In this document: positions 33,776 to 34,155 of the stretch, in pieces
Layout of the letters: every line of letters starts with the position of its first letter
Position numbering within the stretch: the first letter of the stretch is position 1
Assembly: GCF_006538705.1 (NCBI RefSeq)
Contig: NZ_BJLP01000044.1
Coordinates: 1-34,155 of the forward strand
Reading direction: 5' to 3'
DNA from: Cellulomonas uda
GTDB taxonomy: Bacteria; Actinomycetota; Actinomycetes; Actinomycetales; Cellulomonadaceae
DNA length: 34,155 bases
Notes under the pieces: model-generated
The model's input: only the letters and a program-made list of their open reading frames with translations
Database searches by the model: none
Told to the model about the DNA's origin: nothing
Program-made: the position numbers and the translations under genes

Positions 33776-33820
33776 GGTGTGAGTCAGGGGTGCGGACCGA
33801 GCCGCACCCCTGGACACACC
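33776..33820 (-). other. Inter-tRNA hairpin
   Basis: CAGGGGTGCGG (33785-33795) and CCGCACCCCTG (33802-33812) form an 11-bp stem with a six-base loop. GGTGTG (33776-33781) and CACACC (33815-33820) extend it after a small bulge. It fills nearly the whole gap between the two tRNAs, which suits a processing signal. Confidence 0.6.
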
Positions 33821-33824
33821 ACAG

Positions 33825-33897
33825 AGCCCCGAAAGGGAATCGAACCCTTGACCTTCTCCTTACCATGGAGACGCTCTGCCGACTGAGCTATCGGGGC
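33825..33897 (-). tRNA. tRNA-Thr (anticodon GGT)
   Basis: The 73-base cloverleaf begins GCCCCGATAGCTCAGTCGG on the minus strand. Acceptor arms GCCCCGA/TCGGGGC pair, the anticodon loop is ATGGTAA, and the T-arm is AAGGGTTCGATTCCCTT. The discriminator is T. No CCA is encoded. Confidence 0.96.
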
Positions 33898-33907
33898 AGC
33901 GCGGAAC

Positions 33908-33936
33908 AGGCTACACGGCGTACCGCCCGGCGCGAA
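33908..33936 (-). promoter_or_regulatory. Candidate promoter of the tRNA-Thr/tRNA-Met unit
   Basis: TTCGCG (33931-33936) and TAGCCT (33908-33913) on the minus strand are 17 bases apart. Each matches three of six consensus positions, but transcription would begin about four bases before tRNA-Thr, which is usual for tRNA genes. Confidence 0.4.
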
Positions 33937-34108
33937 ATCCGCCCCACGGCCCCCTCACCCCTCTCACCACGCTCACCGCTGCCGCCCAGCGCACCCCCCC
34001 TCGCGCCGAGTGCTCCCGTCGCGGCCCGACTGCGCCCGCACGACGACTGCACTCGCCCCGGAACGTCCGCAGTCGGGGAGGGACGCGGCCCGGGCGGGGC
34101 AGGGACGA

Positions 34109-34141
34109 CGAAGGGGCGTCCCGGTGTGGGACGCCCCTTCG
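34109..34141. terminator. Terminator near the right edge
   Basis: CGAAGGGGCGTCCC and GGGACGCCCCTTCG form a 14-bp perfect stem with a GGTGT loop. It probably ends a transcript entering from beyond the right edge. The stretch 33937-34108 shows no gene or other signal. Confidence 0.7.
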
Positions 34142-34155
34142 GTGGTGGCGGGTGA

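Overview
The window is chromosomal DNA from a very GC-rich actinobacterium. The rpoB sequence, the NusG acidic extension and the SecE/tRNA-Trp neighbourhood suit a cellulomonad-like Micrococcales member; this placement is inferred from protein appearance, not from a search. The backbone is the conserved actinobacterial ribosomal/transcription/envelope block, read mostly on the minus strand: tRNA-Thr, tRNA-Met, rpmG, hadA-like, hadB-like, murB, adenosine-deaminase-like, SDR, aspartate aminotransferase, tRNA-Trp, secE, nusG, rplK, rplA, rplJ, rplL, rpoB. rpoC is expected just beyond the left edge.

Four accessory cassettes interrupt this backbone. (1) Positions 5.3-11.4 kb, between rplJ and rplA: a minus-strand operon of an ECF-like sigma factor, a 167-aa two-part protein and a TPR-CHAT cysteine protease, facing a divergently transcribed trypsin-like protease. 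That protease carries 30 FTE(P) units and a basic Ala/Tyr/Gly-rich tail. This is the best candidate for an undescribed system. (2) 15.7-21.6 kb: an ABC-2 exporter followed by a NarL-type two-component system, then a membrane-anchored LRV-type protein on the opposite strand. (3) 24.8-28.8 kb: two overlapping MFS transporter genes and a divergent LacI-type repressor with two TCGAATCGATT(C/T)GA operators. (4) 30.2-33.5 kb, between tRNA-Met and rpmG: an operon for a small secreted four-cysteine protein and a MacB-like ABC ATPase/permease. Its leader can hide the ribosome binding region in a 12-bp hairpin.

Within the core, secE-nusG, rplK-rplA, rplJ-rplL and rpoB appear as successive units separated by leaders and hairpins. 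rplJ has a folded leader that fits L10 autogenous control. rpoB starts with TTG after a strong Shine-Dalgarno sequence and has its own promoter-like sequence. rpmG, hadA and hadB form a tight operon. In the accessory parts, gene overlaps of four bases (ATGA or GTGA) tie sigma to the 167-aa protein, ABC ATPase to permease, kinase to regulator, MFS2 to MFS1, and secreted protein to ATPase.

Short in-frame tandem repeats (12 or 15 bp) recur in four unrelated proteins: FTEP in the protease, SDEA in NusG, QPTV in the LRV protein and HDPYQ in MFS2. All promoter and regulatory calls rest on reading motifs by eye and are tentative.
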